The notes beneath the pieces were generated by a model, which saw nothing but the letters and a program-made list of their open reading frames with translations, was not told where the DNA came from and searched no databases. The position numbers were made by a program, and so were the translations under genes. Positions 15,594 through 25,835 of a DNA stretch of 64,000 bases are shown piece by piece. How positions within the stretch are numbered: the stretch's first letter is position 1; every line of letters starts with the position of its first letter. Origin of the DNA: Isoetes taiwanensis (taxonomy: Eukaryota; Streptophyta; Lycopodiopsida; Isoetales; Isoetaceae); assembly GCA_021234155.1 (NCBI GenBank), contig JAJEKV010000114.1, forward strand, positions 1,501,654-1,565,653, in the 5' to 3' direction.

Positions 15594-15859
15594 TTCTGCT
15601 ATACCCAGGTAAAGTGCACAAAATGCAAACGTTGAGTACTCACGTCCTGCAATTGTTTCACTTCAAATGCAAACATTGTTTTACTTCACTAATTCCATGA
15701 AAGTTCATGTGCATATTTCTGCTCTACAAAAAATGGCAGAATGCATTCAATTAATGGGAACACCTCAAACAAGATGAAATGAATGGAATGAATCAAACTA
15801 AATTTCTACCATCTCTATTCTGAAAAATTACATGTCTTATCAAATCCCCTGTTTTGTTT
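15594..15859. other. No recognised feature
   Basis: AT-rich sequence between the short tandem repeat and the GC-rich retroelement. I see no gene, RNA or repeat here. Confidence 0.4.
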
Positions 15860-16500
15860 TTCTTCCCTCCGCCTGGCGCCTCGCCTGGCGCCTGGCGCCT
15901 GGCGCCTGCCTGAGGCGCTGCCTGAGGCCTGCCCGAGCGGATGCAGTGATGGATGGCGTTGGAGCAGCGGCAGTGAAGGATGGCGCCCCTGTGTGTGCCT
16001 GAGTGGATGTCCGCCTGCGCGCATACCTGGGGGTGCTGGCGCCTTGGCGCAGGGCTGGTGGATGGGTGAGGAGGCACCTCCGATGGGCGATTTCCCTGAG
16101 CGGTTTTTCTGAGCGCCGCCTTCCCTGCGTGTCTGGGCGATTGGCGTTGGGGGCGTCTGTTTTCCAGCATCCAGTTGTGAAGAGGTTACGGTTCGGAGTT
16201 GCTTGGTGAAGCTTTGCCTGCTGGAGGTATGAAGGTATGCTTGTTGCTTGTGCAACAGCATGGATTTTTGGATCGGTGAGCAGCCATAGTCATCCTGGCA
16301 ACGGTTTTTTCCCAGGTGGTTTTTAATCCGGGTCATGATGGTTGTGTTCTAGCTCACGTTGTGCTTTGGTTTAAGGGCTTCGGCCCATGTTCTTGTTTGG
16401 ACTTCGGTCCAGGACTTCGGTCCCTTATGTACTTGGTCCCATAACCCGATTGGGTTCCGTGGACGTTAAAATTTTTTCCTTCCTTCCTTCCTTCTTCAAT
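15860..16500 (+). mobile_element. GC-rich non-autonomous retroelement with LINE family B-type 3' end
   Basis: A sharply GC-rich island (15860-16320), starting with several GGCGCCTGG repeats, continues into a tail at 16321-16500. The tail matches the 3' end of LINE family B: TTTTAATCCGGGT, TTGGTCCCATAACCCGATTG and CCGTGGACG, then (TTCC)n. It contains short hairpins (GGCTTCGGCC, GGACTTCGGTCC). No endonuclease or reverse transcriptase is present, so it would have to borrow family B machinery, as SINEs do. The exact 5' boundary is uncertain. It truncates the Harbinger transposase gene on the other strand. Confidence 0.6.
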
Positions 16501-17793
16501 TTCTTATTCATGTCCTCGGTCTCATAGTAGGCAACATCTGGCAATTCTGGTTCTAAGGGCAGCATTTCCAAATCTAGGTCTTCCATTATGCAGAAATTCC
16601 ACAACACACAGGCATCATGAATAATCTTGGCTGCCCTACCAACATGAATAGGCAGAGCTTTCAAAATTCTGAATTTCTCTTTCACTATATATACCAAATC
16701 CATTCTCAGCACAAACCTTGCCCTTGCAAATCCTCTTATTGAACCTGCCAGAAGCACCCGTGCCATCTGGAAAAACCGTAATAAAAAATCCTCTGCTTGG
16801 ATAAGCTGAATCCCCCAAAAGCATTGGAGGTATACTAACTGTTACATCTGCATCCAGTAATTCTCCTCTCCTGTTAATCTTTTTTCCTGTCATTTGAACA
16901 ATAGGTTCCTGCAAAATCTGTTTTGATGCTAGCCTCTTGTACAATAGGCTCTTCTTAAACTGATTGGAATCATGCACAGAACCTGTTCTACTAACACATA
17001 CATTGACAAATATTCGAGAGTGTGTTACTACACCTTGCATGAGGCAGGAATGTCTCTTGTGTCTGTTGTAGTAATCATCCCCTTTGTCTTTTCTCCATGG
17101 CTTTCTGTACAGAAATATGTGAGAACCATCAACAGCGCCAAAAATATTAGGCAGACCTGTGGCATCTTCAAATTCCTTCATGATATCAAGTAGTCTTTGA
17201 CCCGAGGGTAAGGCAACAAATCTTTTGTAAAGCATGGTCTTGGATGCTAAAATTAAAGTCACTTTCTTGGTGTATTTCTGGACTGTGGCCTTTCCAACAT
17301 AAAACCTTTGGCCAACATGCAATGGCATCTCTCCATGAGCAAGAAAGTAGAGTACCATGGCTACTGCTTTTCTGGGATCAACAGGGGGCCTAACTTTCTG
17401 GCCTGGCCTGATCAGGTATGGCACAATCAGGCCAACCAATTTTTCAAATGACCTTCTCTTCATTCTGTAAAACTGATGCCACATATCATCTTCAAATGAG
17501 GGAAGGCAATTCCAAGCATGATTGTCAATGTTATCCCATTGTGTGGTCTGTCTCGGACAAACCCAGAGTCTTCTCGGTGGTCTTCTTAGTCGAGAGGTTG
17601 CAGCCAAGAGCAAGATTGAAGATGCACATTGAAAACTAGTGTTGTCTTCTTCGAACTCTTCTTCCTCGACTATTGCCATAGGATCTTCCAGTTCGTTCTC
17701 TTGAATGAGATCCAAGCAGAACTTCTGCATTGCTAAACCTAGCAAAATAGCCCTAAGAAGCATTGCAATCATACCTAAAATTACCGGATCCAT
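16497..17793 (-). pseudogene. PIF/Harbinger transposase (DDE_Tnp_4 / HARBI1-like), one frameshift and 3' truncation
   Basis: The start is MDPVILGMIAMLLRA. About 385 codons are open before a shift at a TATATATA run near 16690; the frame then continues about 80 codons (EKFRILKALPIHVGRAAKI) until it is cut by the (TTCC)n-tailed element. The helix-turn-helix-like region (GEMPLHVGQRFYVGKATVQK) precedes the nuclease. The catalytic triad is visible: first Asp in IFGAVDGSHIFLYRK, second Asp in LLGDSAYPSRGFF, and Glu in AENGFG. The enzyme would excise and insert a Harbinger DNA transposon with a 3-bp target duplication. I could not identify terminal inverted repeats. Confidence 0.85.
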
Positions 17794-17982
17794 GCTTGAA
17801 AGACGCTATAGGCGAATATTTCCTGCCTCGAAGGTGTGAGGGATGGATTTTTCAGAGATTTCGAATGGAAAAGGGACACAGGAAGACGAGCTCGAAATAT
17901 CCCATATCACTTATTTTGAAGATCGAATGAGGAAAGAAATGAGAGAAGCTCATCTCCCATCTTCTCTCGGCCTATGCGGTAT

Positions 17983-18022
17983 AAAAATTGTCTCTCGCCG
18001 TATAGCGCGAGAGACAATTTTT
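17983..18022. repeat. Perfect 16-bp inverted repeat (hairpin) upstream of Harbinger gene
   Basis: The arm AAAAATTGTCTCTCGC (17983-17998) is perfectly complementary to 18007-18022, with the eight-base loop CGTATAGC. It lies between the transposase start and the (GA)n tract. It could be part of a transposon end, a terminator-like structure or a short foldback; nothing in the sequence decides. Confidence 0.8.
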
Positions 18023-18044
18023 TTTTCGATCATGTGGCCAACCT

Positions 18045-18607
<563 letters not shown>

Positions 18608-18619
18608 GGGGGGGGGGGG
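18608..18619. repeat. Poly-G run between two LINE fragments
   Basis: Twelve G on the plus strand (C on the LINE strand) take the place that (TC)n occupies at other junctions. It sits between the 3' end of LINE H and the truncated 5' end of LINE G. Confidence 0.9.
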
Positions 18620-19437
18620 AGGATAAAACGTTGTTTTATTACGTCTGTGAGACCATCAGGCCTAGAAGACGTTCAGAATATACACTGAAAATCATATGCG
18701 ATAGTATCCAATACGTTTTCAGATAGAGCACTATTACAGTCATCTCTCTCGTTTTCATCCAGATTTATAAGTAGAGAATCAAGATTTTTAATACAAGTTT
18801 CTCTTAATTGTAGAGGTTCAACCAAATAGTTCCCAACTGTTTTACTTGGTAGAGTAAAGAATCCCGATAAAGATGTGACATTGATCTCATATCTAGTCCT
18901 TAAAGAATGGTAGGCTGGACACTTTAAAATGACATGTTCTTCGTCCTCCACGTCACTTGATCCACACAACTTGCAAGTTTTAAGCTCATGAGGGATATCC
19001 TGCCAACGACCCGTCTCTACTCCCAAATGATGAGAACTAAGCCTCATTCTACAAATAGTATGTCACATCTTGGTGGAGACCCCCTCATATAAATAGGACA
19101 TTACCCTCAATGTTCGAGTCATAACCTCGTGATAATATACTCTTTTTGTGCCTGATTTGCCCCATAATTTTTGTACCACCTTTTCTTACCCATTCCCTTA
19201 TCCTATCCTTGTTACCATGTAGCTCATCTATGTTCATATCCCGCTTTCTAAACCGTTTTTTTCATGTGTGCATACCATCCATTATGGGAGCTTTCTTCCG
19301 AAGCTAAACGTGGTAGGCTATTAGCATCCATATCATATAGAAGCTTCTTAATGTAAAGCACGGATTGACATAAGGCTTCTCCTTCAAGGGGTAACAAGCC
19401 ACACTCTGTCAGCATCATATCATAAGGAGTCTGTTGT
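18620..19437 (-). mobile_element. LINE family E 3' fragment (H), inserted in an exon-like sequence
   Basis: About 0.8 kb, 5'-truncated at codons corresponding to TPYDMMLTECGLLPLEGEAL of ORF2. The C-terminus (19047-18673) is open for 124 codons, with the zinc cluster CKLCGSSDVEDEEHVILKCP intact. The 3' end has AGGCC-TGAT-GGTCT (+ strand 18650-18663, one G-T wobble) and ends ATAAAACAACGTTTTATCC before the C run. Upstream of about 18,790 several frames are needed. Confidence 0.85.
18673..19047 (-). pseudogene. LINE ORF2 C-terminal zinc-knuckle fragment
   Basis: A 124-codon open frame starting MRLSSHHLGVETGRWQD and ending in an acidic tail (NLDENERDDCNSALSEN). It holds the Cys/His motif CKLCGSSDVEDEEHVILKCP, thought to bind nucleic acid in LINE ORF2 proteins. 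Only the tail of the protein is encoded; the reverse transcriptase is missing. Confidence 0.75.
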
Positions 19438-19561
19438 AGACGAGATATTTAATACAATATTTACCAAGGTAAGTTGCGCATCTCTTAAATCTAGTCGTTC
19501 GCAGGTTAACATGAAGCACGAGCAGTTAAAGAACTTAATGAACAGAATTCAACTTCCCAGG
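19438..19561 (+). pseudogene. Orphan exon-like open frame, unrecognised
   Basis: An open frame of about 41 codons begins exactly where LINE H ends. It reads VVDEIFNTIFTKVSCASLKS and then SRSQVNMKHEQLKNLMNRIQ, and ends at CCCAG|GTACAT, a plausible plant 5' splice site. Its composition differs from the flanking AT-rich DNA. It looks like one exon of a host gene or older element whose upstream part was cut by the LINE. I do not recognise the protein. Confidence 0.35.
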
Positions 19562-21203
19562 TACATCCACATTTATTTCCTATGAGTTGCATCTGCTTTA
19601 TTGTTATGAGTGATTGCTTTTTGATCGATTAACTAGGGTTCATGGTATGTGTTTGTTATCAAGATAAAACCATCATTCATTTACTTTCGGTTTATGTCAG
19701 GAAATTGGCAATTTTAAAGAGCGTCCTTTTTTCCCGTGTGGCCTTTCCCGTCCGTGGAAATGCCTCCCGCCTAAAAACAATTCAAAAAATTTTCTCTCCC
19801 TCCCGAAGACGTTTTCTTTCCCTCTTTCTTCTTCTGCGCCCAGATATTTTTTTGCTTCTTCTCCACCGCCTCTTCTCTTCTCCCGGATATTTTTCACTCC
19901 ACTGCCTCTTCTCTTCTCCCGGATGGAAAACGGCGCCTCCAACTCTTCTTCCGGTGACGATGGCGCCTCCAACTCCAATGATGGCCTTTGCTCCGATGAT
20001 GCTCCATCTGCTGCGGGTCTTTTTCTCTGGTGATGCTCCAGTGACTTGCCTTTGCTCCATCTGCTGCGGGTCTTTTTCTAACGATGTGATCCATCTGCTG
20101 CGGGTTTTGGATCGATCTGAGGCCCGCTTTTGGGGTATTTTGAATTCTATATTTGTTTGAAAAGATCTTGTTTCAGCTTGAGCCCTAAGAATGTGCATGC
20201 TCTGCTCTGTGTGGCATCCCCGGTGTTAGCCATCATGGAGGTGCGTCAATCTTTTTTTTTTCTCTCCGTTCTGCTTAGCATCTGAATGGCCGATGATTAA
20301 ACCCTTATAAATACCATCTTTCGGGTCAGAGCTTTATGCTATGTTGATGCTGAAGAGGTATGATGGCCTTTTTTTTGTGCTATTTTTTTCCTGGAATAAA
20401 AAGCAGAGACTAGTTTTTACTGTGGCAACTCGCTCAATCCATGGTGAAACATCTCTCGAATGCTTTATGTAGGTCATGTTCTGGTTTTAAGTTTGCATTT
20501 ATTTGGTTTTTAGCATTGCCATTGTCTATATCTCTTTTTTCTGCTAGATTGCTCAAAGATCATGAAGGCAGGCTAATTCATGCTTGGCGTGATAATGTGC
20601 TCCATACTTTGTTAAATGGTCCTTCCCAAATCACGCTTGGCATGTATTGCTGCTCCATACCTGCTTTATAACTGCAAAATCATGTGCTTAGTACATGAGA
20701 AAAAGCACTGCTATATTTCTCTTCAATGGAATATATGTTGATAAATCTAGTCAAGCATGTTTGATGCTTTAAGGAAAAAAGACTAATATGTTATATTTTA
20801 TCTGAGAAGCAAATGTCTCAATAATGTATTATTGGGCTTTAATTTTCTAGTTTTTGTATGACAATTTCAATTTGACACAGCTCACAAGGGTTTTAAGTGA
20901 GATTTTTTTAAAAGTAATATGACAATGTATTTTAATACAAAGCAATAATAATTGCCATTATTATATTGCGTGTATGAATGCGCTAGTGTCTGTAAATGCT
21001 AATCAAACATCAATTTCTTCCTTGTATTTTAAATAATAATAAAAACACATATTAATTATGGCTCAAACAATGTACTTTTGTATAATAACATGTCAAGCAC
21101 CACAGCATTATATTGAATAAGGGGTTTGCAAAAGTGGCGTGCTTTTGGAACAGACATAAATCCAATTTAAATGAATGATGGTTATAAAGTCTAAGCAATT
21201 TCT
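19562..21203. other. No recognised gene; T-rich region with tandem repeats at 19,855-20,105
   Basis: The part from about 19,700 to 20,160 is C/T-rich and contains local duplications: GCCTCTTCTCTTCTCCCGGA twice near 19,868 and 19,905, and CTCCATCTGCTGCGGGTCTT repeated near 20,000-20,100. Frames on both strands are low-complexity. From 20,160 to 21,200 the sequence is AT-rich with no convincing coding frame. Confidence 0.5.
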
Positions 21204-21223
21204 CTATTCTATTCTATTCTATC
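21204..21223. repeat. (TATTC)n pentanucleotide repeat at 5' side of LINE T
   Basis: About four copies of the pentamer. The same pentamer, in the same phase and strand, follows the 3' end of the LINE at 29,328. Confidence 0.9.
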
Positions 21224-21901
21224 TAACTACAATACGTTCCAACACAAAGTATTCAATAACGAACTATGATTTTCAAGTACATTCAAGTTCAGGACGGGAG
21301 GCGACGGGAGGCGATGGTGGGCGACGGGATGTAGAAAGTATGACGATGACCAGATAAGTGCAATACCTCAGACTTATCCATGTTTCCTGATGTATTAATA
21401 TAATTCTCTATAACAGAACAGATTAGAATAGATTAGAGTATGTCATATTTCTTAGAAATAATTTAGAAATAATTCAGTGGTAGAAAAGTAAAAGGTAGGG
21501 TATCAAGTGTTTGGAAACTGATAGGCCTAACCAGCATAAATGGAGCAGAATAGGAAGATGAAGATTCACAGATGGGAATACGGAGAAGGGGGGAGCTCAA
21601 GATTCCGGCGTCCGGCGTTGGGCGATTCAAAATTTCAGAGCCGTTGGAAATAGCCGTATGAATGAAATATAGTGAAATAACATAAAGTGAAATAAGATAA
21701 AATGTAATTTGAAAATAAAAGGGACGGAACGTGGAATAATAGGGAGAGAACACCAGTCGACAGGGTAGCGACAAAGGATGTGACACGTGGCGGGGGACGG
21801 GATACAAAACGTGTGGATAATATTAAAAATATGTAAAATATATAAAATATAAAACGTCGGGATTTAGCGCATATAAGTGGACGTGACGGATAATAATAAT
21901 C

Positions 21902-22534
21902 ATGGCAATTACGGTAGCCATAATAATGAAAATACAGAGGAAATATGAGAAGGTACACATGTCAAAGTACGGGTTGGGGATATGTGGCGGGATTAGCGCA
22001 TCTAAAACTCTTGTGATTGTGGTAGGACAAGACTGGCGTTTAAGGGAGACGGCCGGAATTAATAAGGCGGGAAAGCTGACAGATTTCGTATACCCTAATT
22101 ACCCTAAAATTTATATAACAGTGGTGACGAAGGAAAGAGTGAGCGTGAAGATCGCCTCGGCTTGCTCGAGCCTCGCCCTCAAGTTCGAAATTAGGCCTAA
22201 CAGGGAAGCGCCATCACGCCCCTCAGCCTCCCAATCAAACCGGGGCGGGATGGACAAGGGTAAGAAAGTTCTGAGTGATTTTTCTGGGGAGGAAAAGGTC
22301 GGCAAGAAGCGCCCCAGCTCTGGCACTCCAGGCAACCTCACGGTGCCATTCAACCCAGATCTAGAAGAGCTTAATCCCTGGTGCATCTGCTTTGACGCTT
22401 GTAGATGCTTATGCAGAGGTCTGCCGTCATGCATCAGTTGCGGCCGCGTTCATTGCTTATACTGTGACAGAATTCATCATGCACAGTCCATGCGAGATAG
22501 TGGTTATACCCTAGGATTGCCGGAAGTTCTCTGA
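21902..22534 (+). CDS. Leader ORF of LINE T with Cys-rich domain, unrecognised
   Basis: 210 codons are open. An internal Met at 22,250 (MDKGKKVLSDFSGEEK) is a more likely start, giving 95 residues. The C-terminal half is strikingly Cys-rich: WCICFDACRCLCRGLPSCIS followed by CGRVHCLYCDRIHHAQ, so it could bind zinc. It lies 2.2 kb upstream of ORF1 in the same orientation and inside the element boundaries. It may be an extra leader protein of this LINE or captured sequence. Codons beyond 22,534 are frameshifted. I do not recognise the family. Confidence 0.4.
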   Translation: MAITVAIIMKIQRKYEKVHMSKYGLGICGGISASKTLVIVVGQDWRLRETAGINKAGKLTDFVYPNYPKIYITVVTKERVSVKIASACSSLALKFEIRPNREAPSRPSASQSNRGGMDKGKKVLSDFSGEEKVGKKRPSSGTPGNLTVPFNPDLEELNPWCICFDACRCLCRGLPSCISCGRVHCLYCDRIHHAQSMRDSGYTLGLPEVL

Positions 22535-23829
22535 GTATTGGGCTTACAAGAACGACAATCGCGGAGACGCCAAGACCGGATCGAACCATGCAATGCTTCA
22601 ACAGATTACAGGTCCATGCTGCTGTACAAAGGTCCTCTAATTTCCAACACAATCTTTTGGTATGTGATTTCGAAAGTCTCAGATTCATCATTGTGAAAAG
22701 AATCCCGTGGATTTTCTCTCGTGTCGGGCATAGGGAGAAACCGAAAAGGTTAAGAAGATTGGGGAACCGCCTTCTAAAAAAGAAGCCAAAAAATTAGTCT
22801 TTCTTTCCAAGAAAAGGGATGCATGCCAGGGCGGCTTTTCGGTCCTATCTTTTTCTTTTTGTTTTAATCTATTCTATTCGGTTTTGTCTTGTTTTCTGTT
22901 TAAGATAAACCTATGATCAGATTATTTAGAGCCAGCAACGATATCAACAGTCGGGAGGTCGCCAAGAATATATAATAAGTACCGGCTTTTGACTATAAGC
23001 AGGCTCAGTGCAGATAATCCTGATCAGAAGGGGTCTAATTTCTGGTATGACAAAAATCGATTATAGATTTTTGGATAAGAAAGGTTGTAAAAGCCAGGAA
23101 GGGCGAATGTAACAAATTTTGGACAGACTTGTTTGATAGCTGAATGCATAGATGAAGAAGGAAGAATTGGACATAGTCGAATGCTGGAACATGATCTCAA
23201 TGTAATATGTTTGAATATGTAATATCTCCGTATGGAGAAATTTTTGAATGAAGGTAATATTGAAGTAATAGTTGTCAATGGTAAAGCGGCCTCAATAAAA
23301 TTAATAAAATCAGTAAAATCAGTAAAACTAAGGTAATATATGTTACTGATAAATTAGTTCCACTGTGTAGTCTTAAAAATCGCCTTAGTGATGAAATGAT
23401 CCCAATTCATAGTATCATACCCCGCGGAGACAAGGCACGAATATATGGGAAGGTATGGAAATGATGGACTCTAACAATATAAAATATAATAGAGGTTACT
23501 GGAAGGGTTACTGATGGAGTACATTGCTGATAAGTTTCACCAGCAGATATATATACCAGATAGGGAAGCACTACAGGAGACACCGGGCTACATTGGGCAA
23601 TAGAACAGAAAAGATAACATGCGAAATTAGACAAAATGGATCATATTGTGGGGGATGTCGACTCGGAGCAAAAAGGTGACGAACACGTCGAAAAAGGGGA
23701 GTACAAGATGAGGGGCGACATATAAGGGACAGATGGGCAAGGAACAGGAACAATTTGCCATGCAGACCTATACTCGTAAAAATACAAGTAAGGTGGGATC
23801 AGCGGAGGGACACACAGAGAACAAAGGAA

Positions 23830-24215
23830 CCACAGAGTAAAAGGCGGACGGGGCAAGCTACGGGACAGAGAGGCTATGCCTCCGCCGTACACCAGGATAG
23901 CGAGGGCTAGACCCACCAACTGGTAACCCGGACCACCAAAAACTCATTAGCACCTGGGGGACGGCATATGACTTATTTAGAGAGGTATGGAGAATACCTC
24001 AGTTACTGTTTTCGGTCAGCACGGAGTAAAAGGTGGACGGGGGCAAGTTACGGGACAGCGAGGCCAAGCCTCCGCCGTACACCAGGATAGCGAGGGCTGG
24101 ACCCACCAACTGGTACCCCGGACCATTAAAAACTCATTATAATATCGTTTGATATAATAAAATGTAACATCTGTGAACAACATATGACTTACAGCGAGGT
24201 ATGAAGAATACCTCC
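23830..24215. repeat. Tandem duplication in LINE T leader (unit about 190-215 bp)
   Basis: Two copies of one unit are seen: GAGTAAAAGG at 23,835 and 24,024, CCTCCGCCGTACACCAGGAT in both, and CATATGACTT at 23,965 and 24,181. The copies differ by point changes and an indel of about 27 bp. Tandem monomers upstream of ORF1 recall the promoter monomers of some mammalian L1s, but promoter activity here is inference. Confidence 0.8.
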
Positions 24216-24741
24216 GATGAAGAAACTGCCGACACTAAGGATTGGGGAAATTATGGACAGTAGGATTTTCACCCCATGCCACAGACCAGGGGGAAGCGTG
24301 GGCACGGCCCCCCTCTGTTTACATGACTCCAGCCCACCAAAAGGACACATGCACAGAAATACAGGAATACAGAACTACAAAAAGATTCAGGGATTCAGAA
24401 ATTCAGTGCGGACGAAATACCAACGTAATCAATGCAGATGTGTATTGATCCCCAACTAATCAGCCTCGAAAACCCGAAAGGATCAACCTTGGGCAAATGT
24501 ATCGAAAGAAGGTAAAAGACAATAAAAAGAGACGGACGGAATTAATGAGGGCATCTAGCATTTTAAATTTTGAATTTCAAATTAGAACGGTAATTACGAA
24601 TAAAAATACCGTTTAGAATCAGGGAATATATAGCCTTAGGGGGAGACGACGGCTAACTTACAGTTGGGAGCCGAGCAAAAGCGCACTGCCTAGAGCCACC
24701 ACAGAGTCTTTCTGCACAGGATTCTCTTGCAAACGAGAGCT

Positions 24742-25835
24742 ATGGCTGACAGTATCAATAGTAGCCAGCAGAGAAGGTTGGATGTAGCAAGAGCCTCGGT
24801 GAGCCAACAGGACCTTAGGGACTTCCTGGCACAGATGGATAAGCGGCTAGAATCAAAGATCCCGAACCTGGATGCACTCAACGCATTGGCTGAAACGTGC
24901 AACAGCAACAAGACAGCCATCACTAGCTTGGACTTGAGAGTAGGAGGGGTGGAGAAGACGAATGAGGAAATGCAGCGCAGAATGGACGAAATCGAAGAAG
25001 AGAAAGCAAAGATCCTGCAAAGGTTGGTTGAATTAGAAAAATCAAATGTTGAGCTGGATGCATGGGAGTCATTTGATAGGATAAAGCCACACTTAATGGA
25101 ATATGAGGAGCAAAATAAAATTAAGCATGATGTTAGGCTAATTGGGGTAGCAGAGAGACCTAACGAGGATATATATCGAGTTACTGCAGAGGTGATAGAA
25201 ACGGTGTTCAAGGAACACAGGGGCGTCATCATCAAAGCCCTACGATCAGGCCAATGGAGGGGGAGATCGAGACACATAAACCTGACGTTAAGGGACATGG
25301 CAACCAAGGAAAGGATCCTACGAATGGGATCCAGATTGAGGAATGGAATCAAGGTACAGGAGTCATTAACGGTGATGCAGACAGGGGTCGACAGGAATTG
25401 GCCAAAGCCAGGGAGCTGAACCAAGCAGGGATACAAGCGGGGGTCAAGAATGGCAAGGTCTACATACACAAGAGGGTGAGAGAACAAGCGACTCAACCGC
25501 AGGAACAGACAGCAGGGTTGCAGGGGATAGCAAAATCAACGGATGCAGAGAAGGAAAACATACGCCCCCTGATGTCTATACAACAGGGGTCGGAGAACAG
25601 ACTGCAGGGGGTAGCACTAAGAGCAATCACGGCAGAAGGGAACCAGAACAGAGTAATAGGAAGAAGCGGAAACGGGGGAAACGAAGAACGAGCAACACAA
25701 GCAGGGTTCGGAGGGCCAACCCCGACAATGAAGACCAGGGAAAGACCAAGGAGAACCGCAATGGTACGTAAAAACATGGAGACCCCGGCGAGCAACCCTG
25801 GGAAAAGACGCCGACATTGTGGTATCGAACTGTGA
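24742..25835 (+). pseudogene. LINE T ORF1 (coiled coil plus RRM-like), one frameshift
   Basis: The start is MADSINSSQQRRLDVARASV. A coiled coil (about residues 40-120: VGGVEKTNEEMQRRMDEIEE) is followed by RRM-like HDVRLIGVAERPNEDIYRV and a C-terminal domain with INLTLRDMATKERILRMGS. The frame stops at 25,419. The continuation ELNQAGIQAGVKNGKVYIHK is in the next frame, so one indel lies near 25,400. A Gln/Gly/Arg-rich tail extends to 25,835. This is a typical LINE RNA-binding protein. It overlaps the ORF2 start by 17 bp. Confidence 0.75.

Noticed and set aside
15815-16336. Pro/Arg/Gln-rich 173-codon minus-strand frame
   Set aside because: Driven by the GC-rich GGCGCC repeats; no motif, and it runs across the retroelement.
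19697-20198. Overlapping Glu/Lys/Arg-rich minus-strand frames and a Leu/Pro-rich plus-strand frame
   Set aside because: Produced by C/T-rich low-complexity repeats; no domain or splice evidence.
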